Positions 33,911 to 42,450 of a DNA stretch of 64,000 nucleotides are shown piece by piece; within the stretch, counting starts at the first letter, position 1, and each line of letters opens with the position of its first letter. Source of the DNA: Denitromonas sp. (GTDB taxonomy: Bacteria > Pseudomonadota > Gammaproteobacteria > Burkholderiales > Rhodocyclaceae); contig NZ_JAUCBR010000004.1 in assembly GCF_034676725.1 (NCBI RefSeq), positions 4,368,001 to 4,432,000 of the forward strand, given 5' to 3'. Both the position numbers and the translations under genes were made by a program. A model generated the notes under the pieces. The model was not told the DNA's origin, made no database searches, and saw only the letters and a list, made by a program, of their open reading frames with translations.

Positions 33911-36061
33911 ATGAACAAGAAAAAGCTCGGACTTGCCGTTTTCATTGCCGCCCTCGTGGCGAGCTACTTTGTCTTCGATCTGGGGCGCTTTTTCAGCCTC
34001 GACTACTTCAAGAGCCAGCAGGCAGCCATCGAGGCCTACCGCACGGCCAACCCATGGGCAACCGCGGGCATTTTCTTTGCCGTGTATGTGGCAGTCACCG
34101 CGCTGTCCTTTCCCGGCGCGGCCGTGCTCACCCTGGCCGCTGGTGCCATCTTCGGCCTCCTGACCGGCCTGATCATCGTCTCGTTTGCCTCATCCATCGG
34201 GGCAACACTGGCCTTCCTGGCCTCGCGCTTCTTGCTGCGTGACTGGGTGCAGCAGCGCTTCGGCGACCGCCTCAAGGCGATCAACACGGGCGTCAAGAAG
34301 GACGGCGGCTTCTACCTCTTCACCCTGCGCCTGGTGCCGGCCTTTCCGTTTTTCATCATCAACCTGGTCATGGGCCTCACACCCATCCGCGCCACCACCT
34401 TCTACTGGGTCAGCCAGATCGGCATGCTCGCCGGCACCATCGTGTATGTGAATGCCGGCACCCAGCTGGGCCAGATCGACTCGCTCGCCGGCATCCTCTC
34501 GCCGGGGCTGATCGGCTCTTTCGTGCTGCTGGGCATCTTCCCGCTCATCGCCAAAAGAATTGTCGCCGCGGTGCAGGCCAAAAAAGTCTACGCCCAATGG
34601 GCTGACAAGAAGCCCGCCACGTTTGATCGCAATCTTGTCGTGATCGGTGGCGGCTCGGCCGGCCTGGTGAGCGCCTATATCGCCGCGGCGGTGAAGTCGA
34701 AAGTCACCCTGATCGAGCGCCACAAGCTCGGCGGCGACTGCCTGAACACCGGCTGCGTGCCGTCCAAGGCGCTGATCCGCTCGGCCAGGTTTCTGTCGCA
34801 CGTCGAGCGCGCCCGGGAGTTCGGCATCGATTCGGCCGAAGCGAAAATGGACTTTGCCAAGGTGATGGAACGCGTGCAGTCGGTGGTCAAGGCCATCGAG
34901 CCGCACGACTCGGTCGAGCGCTACACCGGACTGGGCGTCGATGTGGTCGAAGGCTCCGCCAAAATCACCTCGCCCTGGACGGTCGAAGTGACCCACAACG
35001 ATGGCCGCATCGAGACGCTCAGCACGCGCGCCATCATCATCGCCACTGGCGCGCGGCCCTTTGTGCCGCCGATCCCCGGTATCGAAGACATGGACTACCT
35101 GACCTCCGACAATCTGTGGGATCTGCGCGAACAACCGCGCCGCCTGCTGGTGCTCGGCGGCGGCCCGATCGGCAGCGAGCTGACCCAGGCCTTTGCCCGC
35201 CTCGGCAGCCAGGTCACACAGGTCGAGATGCTACCCCGCATCATGGCGCGTGAAGACGAAGACGTCTCGCAAGAGGTAATGGCGCGTTTCATTGCCGAAG
35301 GCATCGATGTGCGCGTCGGCACGAAAGCCAAGCAGTTCGTGATCGAAGATGGCGAGAAAGTGCTGATTGCCGAGCACGAAGGAAAGGATGTGCGCATCCC
35401 CTTCGACGCGGTGCTGGTCGCCGTCGGCCGCGCCGCCAACCTCAAGGGCTTCGGCCTGGAGGAGATGGGCATCCCGACCGGCAAAACAGTAGAAACCAAC
35501 GAGCTTCTGCAAACGATCTACCCCAACATCTACGCCGCAGGCGATGTCGCAGGCCCCTTCCAATTCACGCATACCGCCGCCCATCAGGCGTGGTACGCCG
35601 CGGTCAATGCGCTATTCGACCCGTTCAAGACCTTCAAGGCAGACTACTCGGTGATCCCCTGGGCCACTTTTGTCGAGCCGGAAGTCGCCCGCGTGGGCCT
35701 GAACGAAGCCGACGCCAGGGCCGAGGGCATTGCCTACGAAGTCACCAAGTTCGGCATCGACGACCTCGACCGCGCCATCGCCGACTCGGAAGCCCACGGC
35801 TTTGTGAAAGTGCTCACCGTGCCCGGCAAGGACCGCATCCTCGGGGTCACCATCGTGGGCGAACACGCCGGCGACCTGATCGCCGAATACGTGCTGGCCA
35901 TGAAGCACGGCATTGGCCTGAACAAGATCCTCGGCACCATTCACATTTACCCGACCATGGCCGAGGCCAACAAATACGTCGCCGGCGAATGGAAGCGCGC
36001 CCACGCCCCGCAGAAGCTGCTCGAATGGGTCGGCCGCTTTCACGCCTGGCGCCGCGCGTAA
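33911..36061 (+). CDS. Fusion protein: VTT/TVP38-type membrane domain plus mercuric-reductase-like flavoprotein
   Basis: A 716-residue two-part protein. Residues about 1-225 form a VTT (TVP38/TMEM64, SNARE-associated) domain with FPGAAVLTLAAGAIFG and LRLVPAFPFFIINLVMG. From about residue 240 on it is a class I pyridine nucleotide-disulfide oxidoreductase with VVIGGGSAGLVSAY (FAD) and redox-active CLNTGC (Cys277 and Cys282). In the C-terminal IHIYPTMAE the usual HPT His is Tyr. There is no heavy-metal-binding HMA domain. This suggests a membrane-linked dithiol reductase, substrate unknown. It is followed 13 bases later by DUF547. Confidence 0.85.
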   Translation: MNKKKLGLAVFIAALVASYFVFDLGRFFSLDYFKSQQAAIEAYRTANPWATAGIFFAVYVAVTALSFPGAAVLTLAAGAIFGLLTGLIIVSFASSIGATLAFLASRFLLRDWVQQRFGDRLKAINTGVKKDGGFYLFTLRLVPAFPFFIINLVMGLTPIRATTFYWVSQIGMLAGTIVYVNAGTQLGQIDSLAGILSPGLIGSFVLLGIFPLIAKRIVAAVQAKKVYAQWADKKPATFDRNLVVIGGGSAGLVSAYIAAAVKSKVTLIERHKLGGDCLNTGCVPSKALIRSARFLSHVERAREFGIDSAEAKMDFAKVMERVQSVVKAIEPHDSVERYTGLGVDVVEGSAKITSPWTVEVTHNDGRIETLSTRAIIIATGARPFVPPIPGIEDMDYLTSDNLWDLREQPRRLLVLGGGPIGSELTQAFARLGSQVTQVEMLPRIMAREDEDVSQEVMARFIAEGIDVRVGTKAKQFVIEDGEKVLIAEHEGKDVRIPFDAVLVAVGRAANLKGFGLEEMGIPTGKTVETNELLQTIYPNIYAAGDVAGPFQFTHTAAHQAWYAAVNALFDPFKTFKADYSVIPWATFVEPEVARVGLNEADARAEGIAYEVTKFGIDDLDRAIADSEAHGFVKVLTVPGKDRILGVTIVGEHAGDLIAEYVLAMKHGIGLNKILGTIHIYPTMAEANKYVAGEWKRAHAPQKLLEWVGRFHAWRRA

Positions 36062-36074
36062 AGGAGGTAAGACG

Positions 36075-36884
36075 ATGACACGCCTCAAGTCCCTCCTGCT
36101 GGCCGCCAGCCTCACCCTGCTCAGCGCCGCTGCGCAGGCCTTTGATCACAGCCATGCCGCCTGGAACACGCTGCTCAAGCAACACGTCGTGGTCAATGCT
36201 GCAGGCAACGCATCGGCGGTGCGCTACGCCGCGCTGAAGAAGGACCGCGCCCCGCTCAAGGCCTACCTCGACACCGTATCGGCCGTCACGCCCGCCGACT
36301 ACGCCAGCTGGCAGAAGCCGCAGCAACTCGCCTTCCTGATCAACGCCTATAACGCCTACACGGTCGAACTGATCCTCACCCGCTATCCTGATCTGGACTC
36401 AATCAAGGACCTCGGCAGCCTGTTCTCCTCGCCCTGGAAACAGACATTCTTCACCCTGCTCGGTCAGGAAGAAAGCCTGGACGGCGTCGAACACGGCCGC
36501 ATCCGCGCCGCCGGCGTCTTCGACGACCCACGCATCCATGCCGCCGTGGTCTGCGCCTCGATCGGCTGCCCCATGCTGCGCAACGAAGCCTTCGTGGCCG
36601 AACGCCTCGACACCCAGCTCGAAGACGGCATGCGCCGCTTCCTCTCCGATCGCAGCCGCAACCGTTTCGACGCAGCCAGCAACACGCTCTACGTGTCAAA
36701 GATCTTCGACTGGTACGCCGACGACTTCACCCGTGGCCACAAAGGTTTCAGCTCCCTCAAGGCCACCTTCGCCCACTACGCCGAGGCGCTCACCGACACG
36801 CCGGACGCCGCAGAAAAACTGCGCAGCAGCGCGCCGAAAATCGAGCACCTCGACTACGACTGGAGGCTCAATGATGCCCGCTAA
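36075..36884 (+). CDS. DUF547 exported protein
   Basis: A 269-residue protein with an N-terminal signal peptide (MTRLKSLLLAASLTLLSAAA). AFLINAYNAYTVELIL, RIHAAVVCASIGCPMLRNEA and SKIFDWYADDF are typical DUF547 blocks. A conserved Cys sits in the Ala-Ser-Ile-Gly-Cys stretch. The function is unknown, although the family commonly accompanies VTT and glycosyltransferase genes of the rSAM/selenodomain group. AAGGAGG precedes the ATG. Confidence 0.88.
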   Translation: MTRLKSLLLAASLTLLSAAAQAFDHSHAAWNTLLKQHVVVNAAGNASAVRYAALKKDRAPLKAYLDTVSAVTPADYASWQKPQQLAFLINAYNAYTVELILTRYPDLDSIKDLGSLFSSPWKQTFFTLLGQEESLDGVEHGRIRAAGVFDDPRIHAAVVCASIGCPMLRNEAFVAERLDTQLEDGMRRFLSDRSRNRFDAASNTLYVSKIFDWYADDFTRGHKGFSSLKATFAHYAEALTDTPDAAEKLRSSAPKIEHLDYDWRLNDAR

Positions 36885-37605
36885 ACCGCTCCTCGCCCTC
36901 GCCGCCGCGCTGTGCGCCGGTGGCGCCGTGGCCGCCGAATGCACCGCCAGCAGCGGCCCCCTGCAAACCCCGCTGGTCGAGCTCTACACCTCCGAGGGCT
37001 GCAGTTCCTGCCCGCCGGCCGATCGCTGGCTGGGCACGCTCAAGCAATCGAGTGACACCGTCGCCATCGCCTACCATGTCGATTACTGGGACTACATCGG
37101 CTGGAAAGACCGCTTCGCCGAGCCGCGCAACGGCCAACGTCAGCGCAACAAAGTGGCGCTCACCGGTGGGCGCACGGTCTACACCCCGCAGATCATGATC
37201 AACGGCCGCGACAGCCGCGCCTGGCGCGGAAATGACCCGTTGGCCGGTGTCGCCCGGGGCACTGCGACAGCACATATCCAGCTCACTTCCGCCAAAGCCC
37301 CCACCGGTGCCACGGTCAGCGTGCGCGCCACGGCGCCGAGCGACCGCCAGACGCAGCTTGTTGTCGCGCGCTATGAAAATGGTCATCAAAGTGAGGTCAA
37401 AGCCGGCGAAAATAGGGGCGAAACGCTCAGCCACAGCTTTGTGGTGCGCGACTGGGAGACCCGAACCATGCCGAGCAAGGCCCCGCTGAACGTCGATGTG
37501 CGCTTCCTGCCGCAAGAGAAATCCGGCGGCGTCGTCGCCTTTATCGAAGACCTGCGCAGCGGCGAGGTACTGCAGGCGCTGGCCCTGCCGGACTGCCACA
37601 GCTGA
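36871..37605 (+). CDS. DUF1223 exported thioredoxin-like protein
   Basis: A 244-residue protein with a signal peptide and the motif LYTSEGCSSCPPADRWL (CxxC), typical of DUF1223. AYHVDYWDYIGWKDRFA is also conserved. It is probably a periplasmic thiol protein. It overlaps the DUF547 stop by 14 bases. Two ATGs are adjacent (36871, 36874). Redox activity is inferred. Confidence 0.88.
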   Translation: MMPAKPLLALAAALCAGGAVAAECTASSGPLQTPLVELYTSEGCSSCPPADRWLGTLKQSSDTVAIAYHVDYWDYIGWKDRFAEPRNGQRQRNKVALTGGRTVYTPQIMINGRDSRAWRGNDPLAGVARGTATAHIQLTSAKAPTGATVSVRATAPSDRQTQLVVARYENGHQSEVKAGENRGETLSHSFVVRDWETRTMPSKAPLNVDVRFLPQEKSGGVVAFIEDLRSGEVLQALALPDCHS

Positions 37606-37613
37606 TCGCACCC

Positions 37614-38309
37614 ATGCCCACACCGACGCTGTCGATCATCCTCCCCGTGCTCAACGAAGCCGCCGGCATCGCGTCGGTGCTTGCGTCGCTGCAAGCGCTG
37701 CGGGAAGCGGGCGTTGAATTGATCGTGGCCGACGGCGGCAGCACCGATGACACCGCCCGTGTGGCAACGGCGCTGTGCGATCAGCTCATCAGCGCACCGC
37801 GCGGGCGCGCCAGCCAGATGAACGCCGGCGCGGCCGTGGCACAGGCCGACCGTCTGCTCTTTCTGCACGCCGACACCCGCCTGCCGCAAGACGCCATCGC
37901 TGCCATCCACGCCGCGCTCGACACGCATGTCTGGGGGCGCTTCGATGTACACATCGACGGCCAGCATCCGATGCTCAAGGTGGTCGCGACCATGATGAAC
38001 CTGCGCTCGCGGCTCACCGGCATTGCCACCGGCGACCAGGCGATCTTTGTCCGCCGCGCCGCCTTCGATCAGATCGGCGGCTTCGCCGATCTGCCGCTGA
38101 TGGAAGACATCGCCTTGTCGCGCAGACTGAAAGCACTCGGCCGCCCGGCCTGCCTGCGCCAGCGCGTCACCACCGCCGGCCGCCGCTGGGAGACCCACGG
38201 CGTGCTCCGCACCATCGTCTTGATGTGGCGGCTGCGTGCCGCCTATGCGCTCGGCGCCAACCCGGCCGACCTTGCCCGACGCTATGGCTATGCCCCCCGT
38301 GAATCCTGA
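37614..38309 (+). CDS. TIGR04283-type glycosyltransferase (rSAM/selenodomain-associated transferase 2)
   Basis: A 231-residue GT2-like protein. IILPVLNEAAGIASVL near the start, ELIVADGGSTDDTA near residue 40 and LFLHADTRLP are typical. GDQAIFVRRAAFDQIGGF and MEDIALSRRLKALG follow. The family name comes from its association with radical SAM/selenodomain genes, now linked to arsenosugar synthesis. It overlaps the next gene, TIGR04282 type, by 26 bases. Confidence 0.9.
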   Translation: MPTPTLSIILPVLNEAAGIASVLASLQALREAGVELIVADGGSTDDTARVATALCDQLISAPRGRASQMNAGAAVAQADRLLFLHADTRLPQDAIAAIHAALDTHVWGRFDVHIDGQHPMLKVVATMMNLRSRLTGIATGDQAIFVRRAAFDQIGGFADLPLMEDIALSRRLKALGRPACLRQRVTTAGRRWETHGVLRTIVLMWRLRAAYALGANPADLARRYGYAPRES

Positions 38310-38925
38310 CGCCATCAACATCGCCATCTTCGCCAAGGCGCCTATCGCCGGCACAGCCAAGACACGGCTCATCCCCGCCCTCGGCGCGGCCGGCGCGGCG
38401 CGACTGCACCGACAACTCGTTCGTCACGCCGTCGCCACCGCGCAGGCCGCGGCGCTTGGCCCGGTCAGCCTGTGGTGCGCCCCCGACACCACGCACCGTT
38501 TCTTCCGCGCACTGGCGATCACCACCGGCATCCCGCTGCATGTGCAACACGGCGAGCACCTCGGCGCGCGCATGCACCACGCCCTCAGCGCGCTCACTGC
38601 CACGGCGCCGACCCTGCTGATCGGCACCGATTGCCCGATGCTTGACCCCGCCACCTTGCAGGCGTGTGCCGTGGCGCTGCGCAATGGCGAAGACGCCGTC
38701 TTTCTGCCGGCTGAAGATGGCGGCTACGCGCTGGTCGGTTTGCGCCGGCCGCAGCCCGGGCTGTTTCGCGATATCGACTGGGGCAGTGACGCCGTGATGG
38801 CACAAACCCGCGACCGCCTGCGTGACTGCGACCTGCGCTGGGCCGAACCCGCCACGGTGTGGGACGTCGATCGCCCGCAAGACCTCGCCCGCCTGCAAAA
38901 CAGCGCGCTGCTCACAGTGCGATGA
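38284..38925 (+). CDS. TIGR04282-type transferase (rSAM/selenodomain-associated transferase 1)
   Basis: A 213-residue nucleotidyl/glycosyl transferase-like protein. IAIFAKAPIAGTAKTRLIPA near the start and LIGTDCPMLDPATLQ, EDGGYALVGLRRP mark the family. It overlaps the preceding TIGR04283 gene, the usual pairing. The exact product is unknown. The alternative start at 38290 is equally possible. Confidence 0.9.
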   Translation: MAMPPVNPDAINIAIFAKAPIAGTAKTRLIPALGAAGAARLHRQLVRHAVATAQAAALGPVSLWCAPDTTHRFFRALAITTGIPLHVQHGEHLGARMHHALSALTATAPTLLIGTDCPMLDPATLQACAVALRNGEDAVFLPAEDGGYALVGLRRPQPGLFRDIDWGSDAVMAQTRDRLRDCDLRWAEPATVWDVDRPQDLARLQNSALLTVR

Positions 38926-38990
38926 GGCGGAACGCACGCGCGCCCCGCCAGTCACACTGCATTCGAATCCACCCGCCGGAAGCCCGACTC

Positions 38991-39725
38991 ATGCCGTTTC
39001 GCATCGCCCTGCGTCTATGCCTCAGTGCCGCACTCATCACCCCATTGGGCGCCATGGCGGTCACCCCACAGCCGGCGCCGTTCACTGACGCCCCTGCCGG
39101 CGCGCCCCCCGCCAGCTGGGTGCACACCCGGATCAACAAAGAGCTCCCCGGCACGGACTTTTCAATTGTTCAGGAACCGACGGGCAACGTGCTGCGCGCC
39201 TACTCGAGCTCAGCCGCCTCCAGCCTGGTCTACACCTTGCCCGACGCCGTCACCGCCAACGCCCAACTGCAATGGCGCTGGAAAGTCTCCCAGGCCGTCC
39301 CGAAGTCGGCCATGGCCGACAAGGCCACCGACGACTATGCGGCGCGGGTGTACGTGTTCTTCGACTACGACAAGTCGCGCCTGCCCTTCACCGACCGGGT
39401 CAAGATCGACATGGCGCGCACGCTGTACGGCGCCGACCTGCCGACCGCAGCACTTTGCTATGTATGGGGCACAGCCGATGCCGTCGGCGCAATTGCGCCC
39501 AACCCCTACACCGACCGGGTGCGCATGATCGTCCTCCAGCGCGGCGACGCCAAAGCCGGCCAATGGATCAGCGAGTCGCGCGACCTCGCCGCCGACTTCC
39601 AGGCCGCCTTCGGCGAACCGGCGCCGGCCGTCACCGGCATCGCGCTCGGCGCGGACACCGACAACACCGGCGCCACGGTCGAAGCCCGCTTTGGCGACCT
39701 CAAATTCGTCCCGAACCACCAGTGA
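38991..39725 (+). CDS. DUF3047 exported protein
   Basis: A 244-residue protein with an N-terminal signal peptide (MPFRIALRLCLSAALITPLG). LQWRWKVSQAVPKSAMADKA, DYAARVYVFFDY and CYVWGTADAVG match DUF3047. Its stop overlaps the GTG start of the following flavoprotein gene, so they are coupled. The role is unknown. Confidence 0.85.
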   Translation: MPFRIALRLCLSAALITPLGAMAVTPQPAPFTDAPAGAPPASWVHTRINKELPGTDFSIVQEPTGNVLRAYSSSAASSLVYTLPDAVTANAQLQWRWKVSQAVPKSAMADKATDDYAARVYVFFDYDKSRLPFTDRVKIDMARTLYGADLPTAALCYVWGTADAVGAIAPNPYTDRVRMIVLQRGDAKAGQWISESRDLAADFQAAFGEPAPAVTGIALGADTDNTGATVEARFGDLKFVPNHQ

Positions 39726-40822
39726 AGCGACTCGTCCTGCTCGGCGGTGGCCACGCCCATGTCCACGTGCTCGATGCCTTCGCCCGCGCGCCCCTGCCCG
39801 ATACCGAAATCACCCTCGTCTCGCCCTACCCCCGGCAGATCTACTCCGGCATGCTGCCGGGCTGGATCGCTGGCCACTACGCGCTCGACGAACTGGCCAT
39901 CGCCCTCACGCCGCTCGCCGAACGTGCCGGCATCCGCTGGAAACCGGCGCGCGCGACCGGCCTCGACCTGGCCGGACGCACCGTCCTGTGCGACGACGGT
40001 GAGCGGATCGCCTTCGACTGGCTGTCGATCGACACCGGCCCGACCACCGACCACCGCCGGATCAGCGGCAGCCTGCGCCACGGTGTGCCGGTGCGGCCGA
40101 TCGAAGACTTCGTGACGCAGATCGACGCCCTGATCACCACCGCCTGCCAACCCCCGGCCGGCGCCGTCGCCCTCATCGGCAGCGGCGCGGCTGGCGTCGA
40201 GCTGGCGCTCGCCCTGCGGACCCGCCTGCCACAGACGCCGCTGGCGCTCATCGGCGCCACCGCCCTGCCGCTCGACGGCTTCCCCGCCCGTCTGCAACGC
40301 CATGCCCGACGGTTGCTCGACGCGCGCGACATTCGCTGGATCGGGCAGCGACGTGCGACCCGCATCGACGCCGACGGCGTCTGGCTCGACAACGGCCAGC
40401 ATGTCGCCGCCAACGCAGTCCTGCAGGTCACCGGCGCCGCTGCGCCCGACTGGCCAGCCGAAGCGGGCCTGGCCACCGATGCCGGCGGGTTCATTCGCGT
40501 CACGCCGACCCTGCAATCGCCATCCCACCCCTTCATCTTCGCCGCCGGCGACATCGCCGCCTATGCCGACCCACGCCCCAAATCCGGCGTCTTCGCCGTG
40601 CGCGCCGGCCCGCCACTGGCCGACAACCTGCGTCGCGCCGTCAACGGCGAACCCCTGCACGCCTGGCAACCGCAACGCCGCGCGCTGTATCTGATCAGCA
40701 CCGGCGATCGCCGCGCCATGGCCGCATGGGGGCCGTTGTCTGCCGAAGGTGCCTGGGTGTGGCGCTGGAAGGATCGCATCGACCGCGCCTTCATGGCGCG
40801 CTTCGCCGCCGGCACGGGTTAA
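39722..40822 (+). CDS. FAD/pyridine-nucleotide oxidoreductase, SelD-associated (TIGR03169) type
   Basis: A 366-residue FAD-linked oxidoreductase. LVLLGGGHAHVHVLD near the start and IFAAGDIAAYADPRP near residue 280 support it. The GHAHVxVL pattern is that of proteins found fused or next to selenide-water dikinase; no selD is present. The GTG overlaps the DUF3047 TGA. Homology suggests a quinone or sulfur/selenium acceptor reaction, unproven. Confidence 0.86.
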   Translation: MKRLVLLGGGHAHVHVLDAFARAPLPDTEITLVSPYPRQIYSGMLPGWIAGHYALDELAIALTPLAERAGIRWKPARATGLDLAGRTVLCDDGERIAFDWLSIDTGPTTDHRRISGSLRHGVPVRPIEDFVTQIDALITTACQPPAGAVALIGSGAAGVELALALRTRLPQTPLALIGATALPLDGFPARLQRHARRLLDARDIRWIGQRRATRIDADGVWLDNGQHVAANAVLQVTGAAAPDWPAEAGLATDAGGFIRVTPTLQSPSHPFIFAAGDIAAYADPRPKSGVFAVRAGPPLADNLRRAVNGEPLHAWQPQRRALYLISTGDRRAMAAWGPLSAEGAWVWRWKDRIDRAFMARFAAGTG

Positions 40823-40890
40823 GCCGACTTTCGATCACGCCGGTTTGCAGGCACAATGGGCCGCTAACAATATTCCGACATGCTCGCCCC

Positions 40891-41967
40891 ATGAATCGTC
40901 TGCTCGAAGTCCGTCAACTTGGCCAGCAAATCTGGCTCGACAACCTCTCCCGGAGTCTCATTCGCGACGGCCACCTGGCCCGTTTTGTACAAGAAAACGG
41001 CGTGGCCGGCGTCACCACCAACCCGGCCATCTTCCAGAAAGCCATTGCCGGCGGCCGCTACTACGAAGACGATCTGGCCCGCCTCAAGGCCGAGCCCATC
41101 GACGCCGAGGCGCGCTACGAACAGCTGGTGATCCCCGACGTCCAGGCCGCCTGCGACCTGCTGCACGCCACCTGGTCCGAGTCACAAGGCGAGGCCGGCT
41201 ATGTCAGCCTTGAAGTCTCGCCCAGCCTGGCCCATGACGAAGACGGCACCGTCGCCGCCGCCCACCGGCTGCATGCCGCCGTGGCACGCGACAACGTGCT
41301 GATCAAGGTCCCCGCCACCCCGGCCGGGGTCCGCGCCATCGAGCGCCTGATCGCCGACGGCATCAGCGTCAATGTCACCCTGCTCTTCTCGCTCGCCCAG
41401 ACCGACGCCGTGGCCGCCGCCTATGTGCGCGGTCTCAGCGCCCGTGCCGCCGCCGGCCAGCCGGTCACCGGCGTGTTCTCGGTGGCCAGCCTGTTCCTCA
41501 GCCGGGTCGATACCCTGGTCGATAGTCGCCTGGATGACATGGATGACGGCGCCCGTGAGCTGCGTGGCGGCACCGCCGTGGCCATGGCGCGGCTCGCCTA
41601 CCAGGCCTATCGCAACCGTTTCCATGGCGGAGAATTCGCCGCGCTGCGCGCCCAGGGCGCCCGCCCGCAATACCTGCTGTGGGCCAGCACCGGCACCAAG
41701 AACCCCGCCTACAGCGACCTGCTCTACGTCGAACCCTTGATCGGCCCCGAAACCGTGAACACCCTGCCCGACGCCACCCTGGCCGCCCTGCTCGACCACG
41801 GCCGCATCCATGCCACGCTCGAGAGCAACGTGGTGGGCGCGCAAGCCCATCTTTCGGGGCTGGCGCAGCGCGGGATCGACCTGAGCACCGTCGGCGAAGC
41901 GCTGCAAACGGCCGGCCTGAGCCAGTTTGAAACAGCCTTTGCCGACTTGCTCAAGGCGACCGCCTGA
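40891..41967 (+). CDS. tal: Transaldolase
   Basis: A 358-residue enzyme that moves a dihydroxyacetone unit between sugar phosphates in the pentose phosphate pathway. GVTTNPAIFQKAI near residue 40, the Schiff-base Lys in NVLIKVPATPAG (near residue 137) and LWASTGTKNPAYSD support it. The ATG at 40891 starts MNRLLEVRQLGQQIWLDN. It belongs to the longer (tal/TalB-relative) class. It converges with DUF3135 with 3 bases between stops. Confidence 0.94.
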   Translation: MNRLLEVRQLGQQIWLDNLSRSLIRDGHLARFVQENGVAGVTTNPAIFQKAIAGGRYYEDDLARLKAEPIDAEARYEQLVIPDVQAACDLLHATWSESQGEAGYVSLEVSPSLAHDEDGTVAAAHRLHAAVARDNVLIKVPATPAGVRAIERLIADGISVNVTLLFSLAQTDAVAAAYVRGLSARAAAGQPVTGVFSVASLFLSRVDTLVDSRLDDMDDGARELRGGTAVAMARLAYQAYRNRFHGGEFAALRAQGARPQYLLWASTGTKNPAYSDLLYVEPLIGPETVNTLPDATLAALLDHGRIHATLESNVVGAQAHLSGLAQRGIDLSTVGEALQTAGLSQFETAFADLLKATA

Positions 41968-41970
41968 GGC

Positions 41971-42309
41971 TCAGTCAGGCGGCCCATCCGCTTGGTCCGG
42001 CGTCGGCGGAATCAAGCGCTGACGCAGCGCGTCGAGTTCATCAGCGGTGCGGTGCAAGGTACTGACCCGGGCGCGCATGGCCTCGAGGCGGTCTTCGATC
42101 ATGCCGACCAGCTCGCGGGTAGCCTTGATCGGTGAGCCGGCCAGGGCGCGCACGCTGTCGATCTGCCCCTGGAACTCGCGCAACCGGTCGGCCTGCGCCG
42201 GCGGGTGGCCGGCGATCATGCGGTCGATGGCCCGCTCGCGGGCGCGAAAGAAGGCCGCCGGGCTGCGCCGGGCAAGGTTGCTCCAGGCATCGAAATCGAA
42301 ATCCGCCAT
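41971..42309 (-). CDS. DUF3135-like protein
   Basis: A 112-residue protein starting MADFDFDAWSNLARRSPAAF, matching the DUF3135 pattern; it is helical and acidic/basic mixed. The function is unknown. The start is set by a GGAGG about 10 bases before the ATG at 42309; a GTG at 42315 is a possible alternative. It lies downstream of the cheA terminator on the same strand. Confidence 0.65.
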   Translation of the reverse strand: MADFDFDAWSNLARRSPAAFFRARERAIDRMIAGHPPAQADRLREFQGQIDSVRALAGSPIKATRELVGMIEDRLEAMRARVSTLHRTADELDALRQRLIPPTPDQADGPPD

Positions 42310-42392
42310 GCTCACTCGCCTCCTCGGGCGCGGTGCATGCGTTCGATCCTACGGCGGGACCACCCCGGCGGCAAGGTGAGGATGTCACGAAA

Positions 42393-42433
42393 AGAAAAAC
42401 CCAGCCGGGCCCGGGGGCACGACTGGGTTTTGC
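42393..42433 (-). terminator. Terminator after cheA
   Basis: AAAACCCAG (42396-42404) and CTGGGTTTT (42423-42431) flank an 18-base GC-rich loop. T's follow on the minus strand. It closes the long chemotaxis gene run. Confidence 0.75.
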
Positions 42434-42450
42434 CCTTGAACGGCGGGTCA

